From positions 1-27,598 of the forward strand of contig JACKPZ010000034.1 of the NCBI GenBank assembly GCA_024233135.1: a stretch of DNA of 27,598 bases, written 5' to 3'. The DNA is from Akkermansiaceae bacterium. GTDB lineage: Bacteria; Verrucomicrobiota; Verrucomicrobiia; Verrucomicrobiales; Akkermansiaceae. The position numbers and the translations under genes were made by a program. The notes beneath the pieces are model-generated. The model saw nothing but the letters and a program-made list of their open reading frames with translations, made no database searches and was not told the DNA's origin. Positions 16,885 to 24,279 of the stretch are shown one piece after another; the first letter of the stretch is position 1, and the number at the start of each line of letters is the position of its first letter.

Positions 16885-18372
16885 TCACCTAGCCATCCGC
16901 TCACAGGGCCGGGGCCATGCCTGTTTCATCCGTTCGTTGCTTTCGCGGCCGTATTCGGCGCCTTCGAAGCTGTCGTGGACGGATGTGAGCCAGGATCGGA
17001 ACAAGCTCACGCGCGTTGCGAACGCGTCCGGTTGATCGCCGGAGAGGTCACGATTCTCCCCCGGATCGGCCGCGATCTGATAGAGTTGTGACATGCCGCG
17101 GCTTGTGCCGAGGATCTTGAAATCGTCGTCCTGCACGGCGAAGCGGTCGGCGATGAGGAAACCGATCGGTTTTCCACGTTTCTCCATCGTTCCGTCGATG
17201 AGCGGCATCAGGCTGACGCCGTCGAGGTGGCGCCTCGTGTCGGGATACGGGATGCCCGCGGCATCGAGCACGGTCGGCAGATAATCGCTGGTGACGCAGG
17301 GAATGGAGGTCGCCCGTGCTTCGCGGATCTTCGCCGGCCAGACCAGCAGGCCGGGGACGCGTATGCCGCCTTCGAGGAGATCGCGTTTGCGCCCGCGGAA
17401 GGTCCCGGCGCTGCCGTTGCGGCCGTTGGCCTTGCCCTCCGGCCCGTTGTCGGAGCAGAACCAGATCATGGTGTCGTCCGCGATGCCGAGTTTGGCGAGG
17501 TGTTTCCGCAGCCGGCCGACCTGCTCGTCGAGCGCGGTGATGCAGCCGGCGTAGTTGCGGGTTTCGAGCGGGTGATCCTTGTAGAGTATCTGGTATTCCG
17601 GACCCGCGACGCAGGGCAGATGCGGCGCGTGGAACCAGACGACGGCAAGAAAGGATTTCTCCGCTTCCTTCGCCCGGTCGATGAACGGCAGGACGCGGTC
17701 CATGATCACGCGGCTGTCGTCGCCGGCGAGGTTGTCGCTCACCGGCTCTCCATCGATGTCCCAGTAGCGGGTGCCGTAGGCGACGGATTCCCGGCCCGGC
17801 TCCAGCGGCTCCCAACCCATCTTCAGGCTCTCGCCCTTGCGGAACTTCGCCGGAACTCTCATCGGGTCCCAGGTCGGGACCTTCGATTCGGTCACGAAAC
17901 AGGCGTCGTATCCGTGTTTCCTCGGTGGATTGAAGTCGCGGGTGTTTCCGGGTTTCCCGCGGTTCGCGTCCTTGCGCTCCGCCGTGAGCGTGCCGAGGTG
18001 CCATTTGCCGAAGTGGCCGGTGGCGTAGCCGTGCTGGCGGAGGATCTCCGGCAAGGTGATTTCCTCCGGCCTCAGGATGCCCACATTGGCGGAAAACACG
18101 CCGGTTCGATATGGGTTTCGCCCCGTCAGGCAGCTCGCGCGGGTGGGCGAGCAAACGGCCGAGGCCGAGTAGAAACGGTCCATCCGCAGGCCCTGTGCCG
18201 CCATTTCATCAAGGTGCGGCGTGCGGATGACCTTGTTGCCGTTGTAGCCGGTGTCTCCCCAGCCGAGGTCGTCGGCCATGATCAGGATCACGTTCGGTTT
18301 CCGCGGCTCCGCCCGGACCGCGATGGGAAACGACAAGCACAGCAGAGCAAGAATGCGTCCGGAAATCATCAT
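16885..18372 (-). CDS. Secreted family S1 sulfatase (formylglycine-dependent)
   Basis: A 495-residue predicted exported sulfatase that removes sulfate esters from a glycan or small molecule. A signal peptide (MMISGRILALLCLSFPIAVRA) precedes the alkaline-phosphatase fold. Metal ligands lie in NVILIMADDLGWGD (Asp34, Asp35). The maturation motif CSPTRAS places the formylglycine cysteine at Cys74, followed by the usual LTGRNPYRTG. Later come HLGT, WFHAPHLP and ICSDNGPE-like (WFCSDNGPEGK) metal and sulfate-binding motifs. The frame stays open to 18447, but ATG codons at 18372 and 18369 start the signal peptide; which one is used is open. The formylglycine-generating enzyme is not in the window. 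It is divergent from a small secreted protein, with 218 bases between. Subfamily and substrate cannot be assigned by eye. Confidence 0.93.
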   Translation of the reverse strand: MMISGRILALLCLSFPIAVRAEPRKPNVILIMADDLGWGDTGYNGNKVIRTPHLDEMAAQGLRMDRFYSASAVCSPTRASCLTGRNPYRTGVFSANVGILRPEEITLPEILRQHGYATGHFGKWHLGTLTAERKDANRGKPGNTRDFNPPRKHGYDACFVTESKVPTWDPMRVPAKFRKGESLKMGWEPLEPGRESVAYGTRYWDIDGEPVSDNLAGDDSRVIMDRVLPFIDRAKEAEKSFLAVVWFHAPHLPCVAGPEYQILYKDHPLETRNYAGCITALDEQVGRLRKHLAKLGIADDTMIWFCSDNGPEGKANGRNGSAGTFRGRKRDLLEGGIRVPGLLVWPAKIREARATSIPCVTSDYLPTVLDAAGIPYPDTRRHLDGVSLMPLIDGTMEKRGKPIGFLIADRFAVQDDDFKILGTSRGMSQLYQIAADPGENRDLSGDQPDAFATRVSLFRSWLTSVHDSFEGAEYGRESNERMKQAWPRPCERMAR

Positions 18373-18590
18373 GACGGCTGGGAGCGAAAACCAAGCGGAT
18401 CCAACCCCGCAATAGGGAATCCGTCTCGCGGCCGGGTGGTCGAACAAGGTGTTTTTCCTTGCCGCCTCGCGACTTCAGGAGGATTGATACGTCTCCGAGT
18501 GTTTCTTCGGGTGATCTCAGGTTCCTCGTTCCGCGGTTCCGGGTGTCTCCGGGGAAATGCCCGGGCAAACAACCAATCCCGACAACTCCC

Positions 18591-19418
18591 ATGAGAACCA
18601 CTCCCATCATCGCACTCTCCGCCGCCTTGCTCACGATCGGCATCGCCCGCGCGGATTCACTCACCACCACCTTCGAAGGTGGAAACGGAAACAATGGCGT
18701 CATGTTCGACGTGACCGCCGTGAAAAAACTGACCGTGGACTCGATCCAGTTCTCGTTCTCAACGCCAGGAACATCCATCGTCGAAATCTACACCAAGACC
18801 GGCACCCATGTCGGCTTCGAGGGCGATGCCGGAGCATGGACGCTGGTTTCCTCCGGTTCGGTCACCGCCACGGAGGCCAAGACTCCACTCACACCGCTCC
18901 TCCTTGCCCTGCCTACGGAAATCGAGGCCGGAGACAAGCAGGCGTTCTACATCCGCCGGACTGCTGGCGGCAATGTCGCCTACACGAATGGCACCGGCAC
19001 GGGAAATCTGGTGGCCTCCGATCCGAACCTGCTCATCTACGAAGGGCAGGGAGTGTCCGGATCGTTCGGGGGAACGAATGCGAACCGCATCCCCAACGTC
19101 ACCATCCAATACACCCCGGAGGTCGCCACTGACACCGAGAAGCCAACCTTCAAGATCTTCGGCAAGAAGCAGTTCACCACGGTTTCTCCGAAGGTGAAGA
19201 TCTTCGGCTATGCCTCGGACGATACGGAAATCGACCGGGTGAAGGCCAAGATCAAGAATCCGGACGGCAAGAAGAAGGTGAAGAACGCCAAGCTCTATTC
19301 CGGCGGGCTGGTGATATCGAAGTTCCGGGTGAAGGAAGGTGTCACCAAGGCGCAGTACAAAGCGATCGACCGCGACGGCAAGAAATCGAAGAAGGTCACG
19401 GTTTTCGTGACGCATTGA
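18591..19418 (+). CDS. Secreted two-domain protein with lysine-rich C-terminal domain
   Basis: A 275-residue protein I do not recognise. A signal peptide (MRTTPIIALSAALLTIGIARA) is followed by a beta-rich, nearly neutral domain (about 24-176) with TTTFEGGNGNNGVMFDV and IEAGDKQAFYIRR. After a DTEKPTF linker comes a second, probably Ig-like domain (about 182-275) with about 22 lysines, including NPDGKKKVKNAK and DGKKSKKVT. There are no cysteines and no PEP-CTERM. The split between a neutral and a strongly basic domain suggests binding to an anionic surface or polymer, which is inference. The ATG at 18591 starts the signal peptide; the open frame further upstream is not protein-like. The gene is divergent from the sulfatase and is followed by a structured terminator. 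Confidence 0.75.
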   Translation: MRTTPIIALSAALLTIGIARADSLTTTFEGGNGNNGVMFDVTAVKKLTVDSIQFSFSTPGTSIVEIYTKTGTHVGFEGDAGAWTLVSSGSVTATEAKTPLTPLLLALPTEIEAGDKQAFYIRRTAGGNVAYTNGTGTGNLVASDPNLLIYEGQGVSGSFGGTNANRIPNVTIQYTPEVATDTEKPTFKIFGKKQFTTVSPKVKIFGYASDDTEIDRVKAKIKNPDGKKKVKNAKLYSGGLVISKFRVKEGVTKAQYKAIDRDGKKSKKVTVFVTH

Positions 19419-19425
19419 TCCGCCC

Positions 19426-19506
19426 CGCGGCCGCCGGGTTTCCGAAACAAGCGTGGTTCCGAGGGCGGAAACCACGTGGGAAATCCCGGCGGAATCCGCG
19501 TTTTTT
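19426..19506 (+). terminator. Nested-hairpin intrinsic terminator
   Basis: CGCGGCCGCCGGG (19426-19438) pairs with CCCGGCGG-aat-CCGCG (19485-19500), a 13-bp GC-rich stem with a 3-base bulge, followed by TTTTTT (19501-19506). The loop contains a second hairpin, CGTGGTTCCG (19452-19461) with CGGAAACCACG. The position fits termination of the 18591-19418 gene ahead of secG. Confidence 0.6.
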
Positions 19507-19560
19507 GGCCGAAAGTACCCGCTTTACAAGGTGCGGGGGGGCACCCATAGTCCCGCGCCC

Positions 19561-20235
19561 ATGACTTTCGCCGCGATTCCCTGGCTCCCGATCACCATCA
19601 ACCTGCTGCTGGTGGTCTTTGTGATTGTCTGCCTGTTGATGATCCTTCTCGTTCTGATGCAACGTCCGAAGCAGGAAGGACTTGGTGCCGCATTCGGCGG
19701 TGGCGTGACCGACCAGATGTTCGGTGCCCGCACCACCAACGTGCTGCAGCGCGGCACCGTTTACCTGGCGACCGCGTTTTTCATCCTCAGCCTCACGCTG
19801 GCGGTGCTCATCGGGCACAAGAACAAGCAGCGTGCGATCGAGGGCACCGATGCGAAGGCGTCCGAGGTGCAGGAAAGCGCTCCTGCCGCAGAGTCCGATG
19901 CCTCGGATGATGCCGGGCCGAAGTCGCTGATCGACGAGCTGCCTGCCGACGAGCAGAGCACGCCCGAAGATGGCGCTTCCGATGCCGGAGAATCGTCCGC
20001 TCCGTCCATTGAGGTGACGCCGGCCGGTGAGGAGACTCCCGACGCCGCCGACCCATCCGCTCCCGCCGGTGATGAGCCGGAGGCGGGAGACGCCAATGCC
20101 GCCGAGCCCGAAGCCGCCGGGGAAACTCCGGCTCCCGAGCCGACGGAACCTGCCGAAGAGGCCGGGCAGCCCGCCGATGAGGCTCCCGCGGAAACCGATG
20201 GCGGCACGACGGAAGAGAAATCCGGCGAGCCGTGA
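19561..20235 (+). CDS. secG: Preprotein translocase subunit SecG with long acidic tail
   Basis: A 224-residue SecG, the small subunit that assists SecYE in moving preproteins across the inner membrane. Two membrane segments (about 12-33 and 64-84) flank the signature LVLMQRPKQEGLGAAFGGGVTDQMFGARTT with its Gly-rich cytoplasmic loop. SecG is normally about 75-110 residues. Here, residues from about 100 to 224 form a low-complexity tail rich in Ala, Glu, Asp, Pro and Ser (DELPADEQSTPEDGASDAGE and similar), strongly acidic and probably disordered. The ATG at 19561 begins the first membrane segment; the frame upstream is not protein-like. A rhomboid gene starts 12 bases after the stop, so the two are probably co-transcribed. 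Confidence 0.9.
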   Translation: MTFAAIPWLPITINLLLVVFVIVCLLMILLVLMQRPKQEGLGAAFGGGVTDQMFGARTTNVLQRGTVYLATAFFILSLTLAVLIGHKNKQRAIEGTDAKASEVQESAPAAESDASDDAGPKSLIDELPADEQSTPEDGASDAGESSAPSIEVTPAGEETPDAADPSAPAGDEPEAGDANAAEPEAAGETPAPEPTEPAEEAGQPADEAPAETDGGTTEEKSGEP

Positions 20236-20247
20236 CGCTCCACCGGC

Positions 20248-21483
20248 GTGACTGAAACGTCCGTTTCCGAATCCGGCGAGCAGCCGGTCTGGGCGCGCGA
20301 TGACGCGTTTCCCCGGGCCCCGGAGGGTTGGGGTTGGCAGGACCCGAAAGGCGGCAGACACGCCTGCGGTTCGGAGGCCGAATTGCTCGAAACGATCCGC
20401 GACGACCGCGCGGGCATCGTGTTTCTCGTCTGGTCTCCCCGCCATCCGCACATGGTGGTGCCGGAGGAAATCGAGGGTGCCACATCGGAGCTCCTCATCG
20501 CGCGGAAACGTCGGGCGTCCGACGATTTCGCCGAGTCTCTCGACCGCGTCCGCTGGTTCGGCTTCCTGCTGGCCGGGGTGACGCTGTGGATGCTCTATCA
20601 GGGGTGGGCCTACGCTCCGCGCGCGGCGGATGCGGCGGAGCGGATCGGCTTCGCCTTCCGTGCGGTCCTCATCTCCGGCTCGATCGGCATCTCGCTGCTG
20701 ATGTTCCTGATCTTCGCGTTCATCCCGTGGTATCAGTCGCGCAAGCGGCTGAAGGAGCTGGTCCGTTGGGACGCGGGCGACATCGCGGAGGCGGTGCCGA
20801 TCCTTCGATTCGAAACGTGGCTCGACTATCAGAAGGCGCCGGTGACGATGCTGATGCTCGGCATCATCTCGGTCGTGGGCCTGGTACAGTTCCTTCCGGG
20901 CAGCTCGATCGAAGCGGCAGGGCTCGTCAAGGAACGTTACCCAGGCGCTGGCGAGTGGTGGCGTTTGCTCACCGCGCCGCTGCTCCACGGAAACCCGGTG
21001 CACTTCGCCCTCAACGCGGCCGCTCTCTACTACCTCGGCAAGCGCGTCGAGGTGTTCGCCCGCTGGCCTCATGTGGTGGTGGTCTTCCTGTTTTCCGCGT
21101 GGGTCGGCGGCGAGGCCTCCGCGCGGTTTCTCGCCGCTCCCTCGGTGGGTGCGTCCGGCGGGCTGATGGGTTGGCTGGGATTTCTGCTGGTTTTCGAATC
21201 GTTGCACGCCCGCCTCGTCCCCCGGCGCTCGCGCAGGCGCCTGCTGGCCGGGGTGATCCTCACCGCGGTGATCGGGGCGATCGGTTTCCGTTTCATCGAC
21301 AACGCGGCGCACGCCGGCGGCCTGCTGGCCGGCATGGCCTATGGCGCGCTCGTGTTTCCGAAATCCTCGTCCGCCATGCGGCCGCGGACGACGATCACCG
21401 ACCTCGTCGCCGGCGCCGCCGCGATGCTCGTGCTGCTCGCGTCCGCGGCATGGGCGGTGTTTGTCATCGCCAGCGCGCGGTGA
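20248..21483 (+). CDS. Rhomboid-family intramembrane serine protease
   Basis: A 411-residue integral membrane protease. A soluble N-terminal part (about 1-100) that I do not recognise is followed by two membrane segments (about 103-120 and 138-160), then the rhomboid core from about 198. The core has HGNPVHFALN (His247, His252, Asn256), the catalytic GASGG with Ser303, and the catalytic His355 in NAAHAGGLLAG. All rhomboid signature residues are present, so it should be active against membrane-spanning substrates. The start is a GTG (20248-20250) 12 bases after the secG stop, without a Shine-Dalgarno. The protein ends 3 bases before the convergent zinc-peptidase stop. Its substrates are unknown; placement next to SecG suggests membrane-protein quality control or processing, which is inference. 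Confidence 0.9.
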   Translation: MTETSVSESGEQPVWARDDAFPRAPEGWGWQDPKGGRHACGSEAELLETIRDDRAGIVFLVWSPRHPHMVVPEEIEGATSELLIARKRRASDDFAESLDRVRWFGFLLAGVTLWMLYQGWAYAPRAADAAERIGFAFRAVLISGSIGISLLMFLIFAFIPWYQSRKRLKELVRWDAGDIAEAVPILRFETWLDYQKAPVTMLMLGIISVVGLVQFLPGSSIEAAGLVKERYPGAGEWWRLLTAPLLHGNPVHFALNAAALYYLGKRVEVFARWPHVVVVFLFSAWVGGEASARFLAAPSVGASGGLMGWLGFLLVFESLHARLVPRRSRRRLLAGVILTAVIGAIGFRFIDNAAHAGGLLAGMAYGALVFPKSSSAMRPRTTITDLVAGAAAMLVLLASAAWAVFVIASAR

Positions 21484-21486
21484 GAC

Positions 21487-22338
21487 TCACAGGTCCCGCG
21501 CGTTGAACGTGTCGCCCGCGCGGATGTCGCCCGTGTCGAAACCCTTGCGGAACCACTTCACACGCTGGGCGGAGGTTCCGTGGGTGAAGGCGTCCGGCAC
21601 GACGTGGCCCTGCGCCTGGCGCTGGAGCGTGTCGTCACCGATCGCGTTGGCGGCGTTGAGCGCTTCCTCCAGATCGCCCGGTTCGAGGAAACGGAGTTTC
21701 TCCTGGCCCTTGCGCGCCCACATGCCGGCGAGGAAATCCGCCTGCAGCTCGAGCCGCACGGACAGAGCGTTCGCATCTCGCTCGGACATCGACTGCCGCG
21801 CCTGCTGCACTTCGTCCGATATGCCTAACAACTTCTGCACGTGGTGGCCCACCTCGTGCGCCACCACGTAGGCTTGTGCGAAGTCGCCCGGCGCGCCGAA
21901 GCGCCGTTTCATCTCATTGAAAAACGACAGGTCCACGTAGACCGTCTGGTCCGCCGGGCAATAAAACGGGCCGACCTGCGAGCTTGCGAACCCGCAGCCG
22001 GAACGCACCGACTCGGTGAACAGCACGAGCTTCGGCTCCACATACTCGCGGCCCATCCTCCGGAACTCCTCGTGCCAGACGTCCTCGGTGTCCGCGAGGA
22101 TGGTTTTCACGAACGCCGCGGCCTGCTCGTCCTCCTGCGTCGGTTGGTATTGCTCCGCCGGTGCCTGCGCCTGGCCCGCCATGTCGAGGAACTGCCGCGG
22201 GTCGCCGCCCAGCAGCATCACCACCACGATCAGGATCAAGGTTCCCAATCCGCCTCCGAGGACCAGTCCGCCGCGGCCGCCTCCCTGGCCGCGCCGGTCC
22301 TCGACATTCTCACTCTGCCGTCTGCCTTCCCATCTCAT
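21487..22338 (-). CDS. YpfJ-family neutral zinc metallopeptidase
   Basis: A 283-residue predicted membrane-anchored metallopeptidase of the YpfJ (Zn_peptidase) family. A short cytoplasmic, charged N-terminus is followed by one membrane segment (about 24-44). The extracytoplasmic domain carries the zinc motif HEVGHH (161-166), with Glu162 as catalytic residue. LELQADFLAGMWA (about 196-208) supplies the third ligand region. RSGCGFASSQVGPFYCPADQTVYVDLSFF is highly conserved in the family and its two cysteines may pair. The length equals E. coli YpfJ. The ATG at 22338 has no Shine-Dalgarno. It is convergent with the rhomboid gene and lies 81 bases beyond the PEP-CTERM gene stop. The physiological substrate of this family is not known. 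Confidence 0.93.
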   Translation of the reverse strand: MRWEGRRQSENVEDRRGQGGGRGGLVLGGGLGTLILIVVVMLLGGDPRQFLDMAGQAQAPAEQYQPTQEDEQAAAFVKTILADTEDVWHEEFRRMGREYVEPKLVLFTESVRSGCGFASSQVGPFYCPADQTVYVDLSFFNEMKRRFGAPGDFAQAYVVAHEVGHHVQKLLGISDEVQQARQSMSERDANALSVRLELQADFLAGMWARKGQEKLRFLEPGDLEEALNAANAIGDDTLQRQAQGHVVPDAFTHGTSAQRVKWFRKGFDTGDIRAGDTFNARDL

Positions 22339-22419
22339 AGCACGAGGTTAGTTCCCCCGGTCGAGCGTCGGCAAGTCCGGGTTTCCACCCCCGGGTGTAG
22401 GTTTTCCAAACGCTCCGTC

Positions 22420-23520
22420 TCAAACAGTGCGGCGGCGGCGAAGCAGAACACCGAGACCGGCCGCCGTCAGAAGCACCGTCGAGGGCTCCGGAATCGCGGC
22501 AGCATAGGGCAGATAGGCGTCAAAGCGTTTGTCGTGCACCTCCGCGGTCTGACTGAAACTCGCCGCGATCACCGAACCATCGATGTTGCTGCCCGACTGG
22601 ATCACCGAGGCAAAGGGTGCGAAGATGCCCGCACGGGCGTTGTTGGTGATGGTCACCGTCTCCGCCTCGAAGAAGTTGAAGATCACCTTGTTTTCGTTGT
22701 TGGTGAAGTCCCCGGTGAAACTCTTGTTGATGTTGACGGTGGTGCCGGAGACGTTGATCAGCACCGTATTCGCTCCATTCAGGAAAAGATCGTAACGGCT
22801 GATCGTGTTGTCGGAGAGTTGGGCGGCGGTCACGTTGAAGACGGCGACCTGATATCCGTCGATGTTGGTGGGCGCGGCGTTGAACGAAAGGCCGCCGTTG
22901 CCGGGAAGCGACGCGGTGCTGTTCACGTCCAGAGCGGCCCACTGGGAGGAAGCGTCGCTCAGGATTCCAACAAATTCGGCCGTGGTGTTGATCCCGAGTT
23001 GAGACGTCAGTTCGTTCTCCCACGCCGCCTCACCCGTGGTGATGACCGGTGTGCCGGGAGCGTTGCCGTTCAAGGTGAACTGCGACGAATTCACCGCCAC
23101 ACGGCTCAGGACACTGCCTGTGATCAGGGTGGTGGAGTTCGAGTTGTTCACGCCATTGTTGAGCCACAGCATGTACTCGCTGTCGTTGGCGGCCTGTCCG
23201 CCGTTGAAGCCGAATCGCGACTGCGTGGACGGATTGTAGTTTCCGTAGATGAACGCGGATCCTTCGGTTTCGTTGCCGGCGTTGTAGTCCCCGGCGATCA
23301 GGTTGAAGCGCCCGATGATGTCGAGTGCGGTGTTGGCCCCGCTCGCCGGAAGAACCAGGAGCGCGACCGGAGCCATCAGGGCAACCAAGGTGCCGGAAGA
23401 GCGGCCCTTGCGGAAATGGGATCCCCGTCGTTTGAAGGGAGGTGAGGAAAGGTGAAGGGCGGAGCGGTGGCTGATCACGGCGGGGGTGATGGTGGGGGAT
23501 ATTGGGTGCATGTGTCGCAT
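22420..23520 (-). CDS. PEP-CTERM protein with choice-of-anchor A domain
   Basis: An exported, probably surface-anchored protein of about 366 residues. The choice-of-anchor A domain begins at FNLIAGDYNAGNETEGSAFIYGN and fills most of the protein, rich in Asn, Thr and Ser. The C-terminus is a complete PEP-CTERM sorting signal: IPEPSTV, a hydrophobic segment and RRRRTV. An exosortase/EpsH system would cut and anchor it; none is in the window. The signal peptide is RKGRSSGTLVALMAPVALLVLPASGA, so translation must begin upstream of it. ATG codons at 23529, 23520 and 23511 are all possible; 23520 is a compromise, and the resulting long N-terminal extension is unusual. Family role: extracellular matrix or biofilm component; the function here is unproven. 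Confidence 0.88.
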   Translation of the reverse strand: MRHMHPISPTITPAVISHRSALHLSSPPFKRRGSHFRKGRSSGTLVALMAPVALLVLPASGANTALDIIGRFNLIAGDYNAGNETEGSAFIYGNYNPSTQSRFGFNGGQAANDSEYMLWLNNGVNNSNSTTLITGSVLSRVAVNSSQFTLNGNAPGTPVITTGEAAWENELTSQLGINTTAEFVGILSDASSQWAALDVNSTASLPGNGGLSFNAAPTNIDGYQVAVFNVTAAQLSDNTISRYDLFLNGANTVLINVSGTTVNINKSFTGDFTNNENKVIFNFFEAETVTITNNARAGIFAPFASVIQSGSNIDGSVIAASFSQTAEVHDKRFDAYLPYAAAIPEPSTVLLTAAGLGVLLRRRRTV

Positions 23521-23529
23521 AGGCGGCAC

Positions 23530-23735
23530 TGCGCCGGCGCCGGTTGCTAGATCCGGGCCAGGGTGTCAAGCATTTCGATTTCTGATGGTTTTTCGGCCAC
23601 CATCCGGAGAGGACTTCGGATGGTGATGTCCGATCCTGAAACGCCATCACCCGCCCCCGGCAAGCTGGAGTCGGGTGGGGGTGAAACGGGAGGGATTGAC
23701 TTCGCTCCGCTCCGTCCAAGCGGAGTGCGGCCATC
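23530..23735. other. Intergenic region with two short hairpins
   Basis: No gene is seen in this gap between the GIY-YIG gene and the PEP-CTERM gene. ACCATCCG (23599-23606) and CGGATGGT (23617-23624) form a perfect 8-bp stem. CTCCGC (23705-23710) and GCGGAG (23720-23725) form a 6-bp stem just beyond the GIY-YIG stop. Neither has a T-run, so termination is uncertain. The promoter of the PEP-CTERM gene should lie here. Confidence 0.35.
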
Positions 23736-23978
23736 TCAGAGAAGCCGCTTCCTCGCGAAGGCCTTGCCTGAAGCGGATTTGAGGTAGTGCTCGAAATCCT
23801 TGGCGGCCTTTTCCGTTTGGAATCCGCCATACCATGCGAGTTTCCATGGACGAGGGTTCCTGGTGGATACGTTTTCTCCCTGGTTGTGGGTGGCGAGTCG
23901 TCCCTTTAGGTCTGTGGTGAATCCGTGATAGAGGATCGATGGATTGCGTTCAGGCCTGAGGATATAGACGTAGAACAT
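23736..23978 (-). CDS. Small GIY-YIG domain nuclease-like protein
   Basis: An 80-residue single-domain protein. The GIY-YIG core is visible as MFYVYIL followed by LYHGFTTDLKGRLATHNQG, then ENVSTRNPRPWKLAWYGGF and a helix with KDFEHYLKSASGKAFARKRL. The two short motifs are FYVYIL and YHGFT, the conserved Arg is in KGRLATHN, and the late Glu is in DFEHYLK. Size and layout match the UPF0213/YhbQ-like group, which lacks extra DNA-binding domains. The cellular role of such stand-alone domains is mostly unknown. The ATG at 23978 has no Shine-Dalgarno. It lies between the tRNA and the PEP-CTERM gene, all on the minus strand, and does not look like part of a mobile intron. Confidence 0.85.
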   Translation of the reverse strand: MFYVYILRPERNPSILYHGFTTDLKGRLATHNQGENVSTRNPRPWKLAWYGGFQTEKAAKDFEHYLKSASGKAFARKRLL

Positions 23979-24074
23979 GGTTCTTACGCTGGATCATGCT
24001 CGCCCTTCTTCGCCAGCGGGAAATGGATGCGGAAGAGAATCACCGAACCGCAGAACAGGCGGTTTCTGATCGAT

Positions 24075-24162
24075 GGAAGCGACGGCTTCGAAGGGCACTC
24101 TTCGCTTCCGCGTGACATTTCATCAGCGAAGCCATTCGTAGCTTCCGGTACGGAAGCGAAGA
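24075..24162. repeat. Cluster of GGAAGC/GCTTCC inverted repeats downstream of the tRNA
   Basis: TCTTCGCTTCCG (24099-24110) and CGGAAGCGAAGA (24151-24162) form a perfect 12-bp inverted repeat. Nested within or next to it are GCTTCCG-gta-CGGAAGC (24141-24157) and GAAGC-gacg-GCTTC (from about 24076). The pairs compete with each other, so several folds are possible. The cluster starts one base after the 3' end of the tRNA and may act in termination or processing. Confidence 0.5.
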
Positions 24163-24163
24163 A

Positions 24164-24254
24164 TGGCGGAACGGGAGGGATTCGAACCCTCGGTAGCCTT
24201 TTGGGCTACGTTCCCTTAGCAAGGGAGTGCTTTCGACCACTCAGCCACCGTTCC
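24164..24254 (-). tRNA. tRNA-Ser (anticodon GCU)
   Basis: Read on the minus strand, the gene starts GGAACGG and ends CCGTTCC-G-CCA, so the 7-bp acceptor stem is perfect and CCA is encoded. The D-arm region contains GGCTGAGTGGTCGAAAGC. The anticodon loop is TTGCTAA, giving anticodon GCU, which reads AGC/AGU serine codons. A long variable arm (GTAGCC...GGCTAC), typical of class II tRNA-Ser, precedes the T-arm GAGGGTTCGAATCCCTC. It lies only 25 bases after the stop of the 608-residue gene on the same strand, so it may be released from a longer transcript. Confidence 0.96.
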
Positions 24255-24279
24255 TGGGTTGCGGGTCGGGAGCTTTGAA

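Noticed and set aside
17227..18594. 455-codon open frame on plus opposite the sulfatase
   Set aside because: It mirrors the sulfatase codons; all sulfatase motifs lie on the minus strand.
19396..21312. 638-codon open frame on minus opposite secG and the rhomboid gene
   Set aside because: Its composition is Arg/Gly/His-rich without domains, and both plus-strand genes are certain.
21841..23445. Long open frame on plus opposite YpfJ and the PEP-CTERM gene
   Set aside because: It runs antisense to two clear genes, has no recognisable motif, and such frames are expected in GC-rich DNA.
23736..23978. GIY-YIG gene as a homing endonuclease or mobile intron
   Set aside because: It is a stand-alone 80-residue domain with no DNA-binding extension and no intron or interrupted gene around it.
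24164..24254. tRNA as an integration site for a mobile element
   Set aside because: No integrase gene and no duplicated tRNA 3' end is seen nearby.
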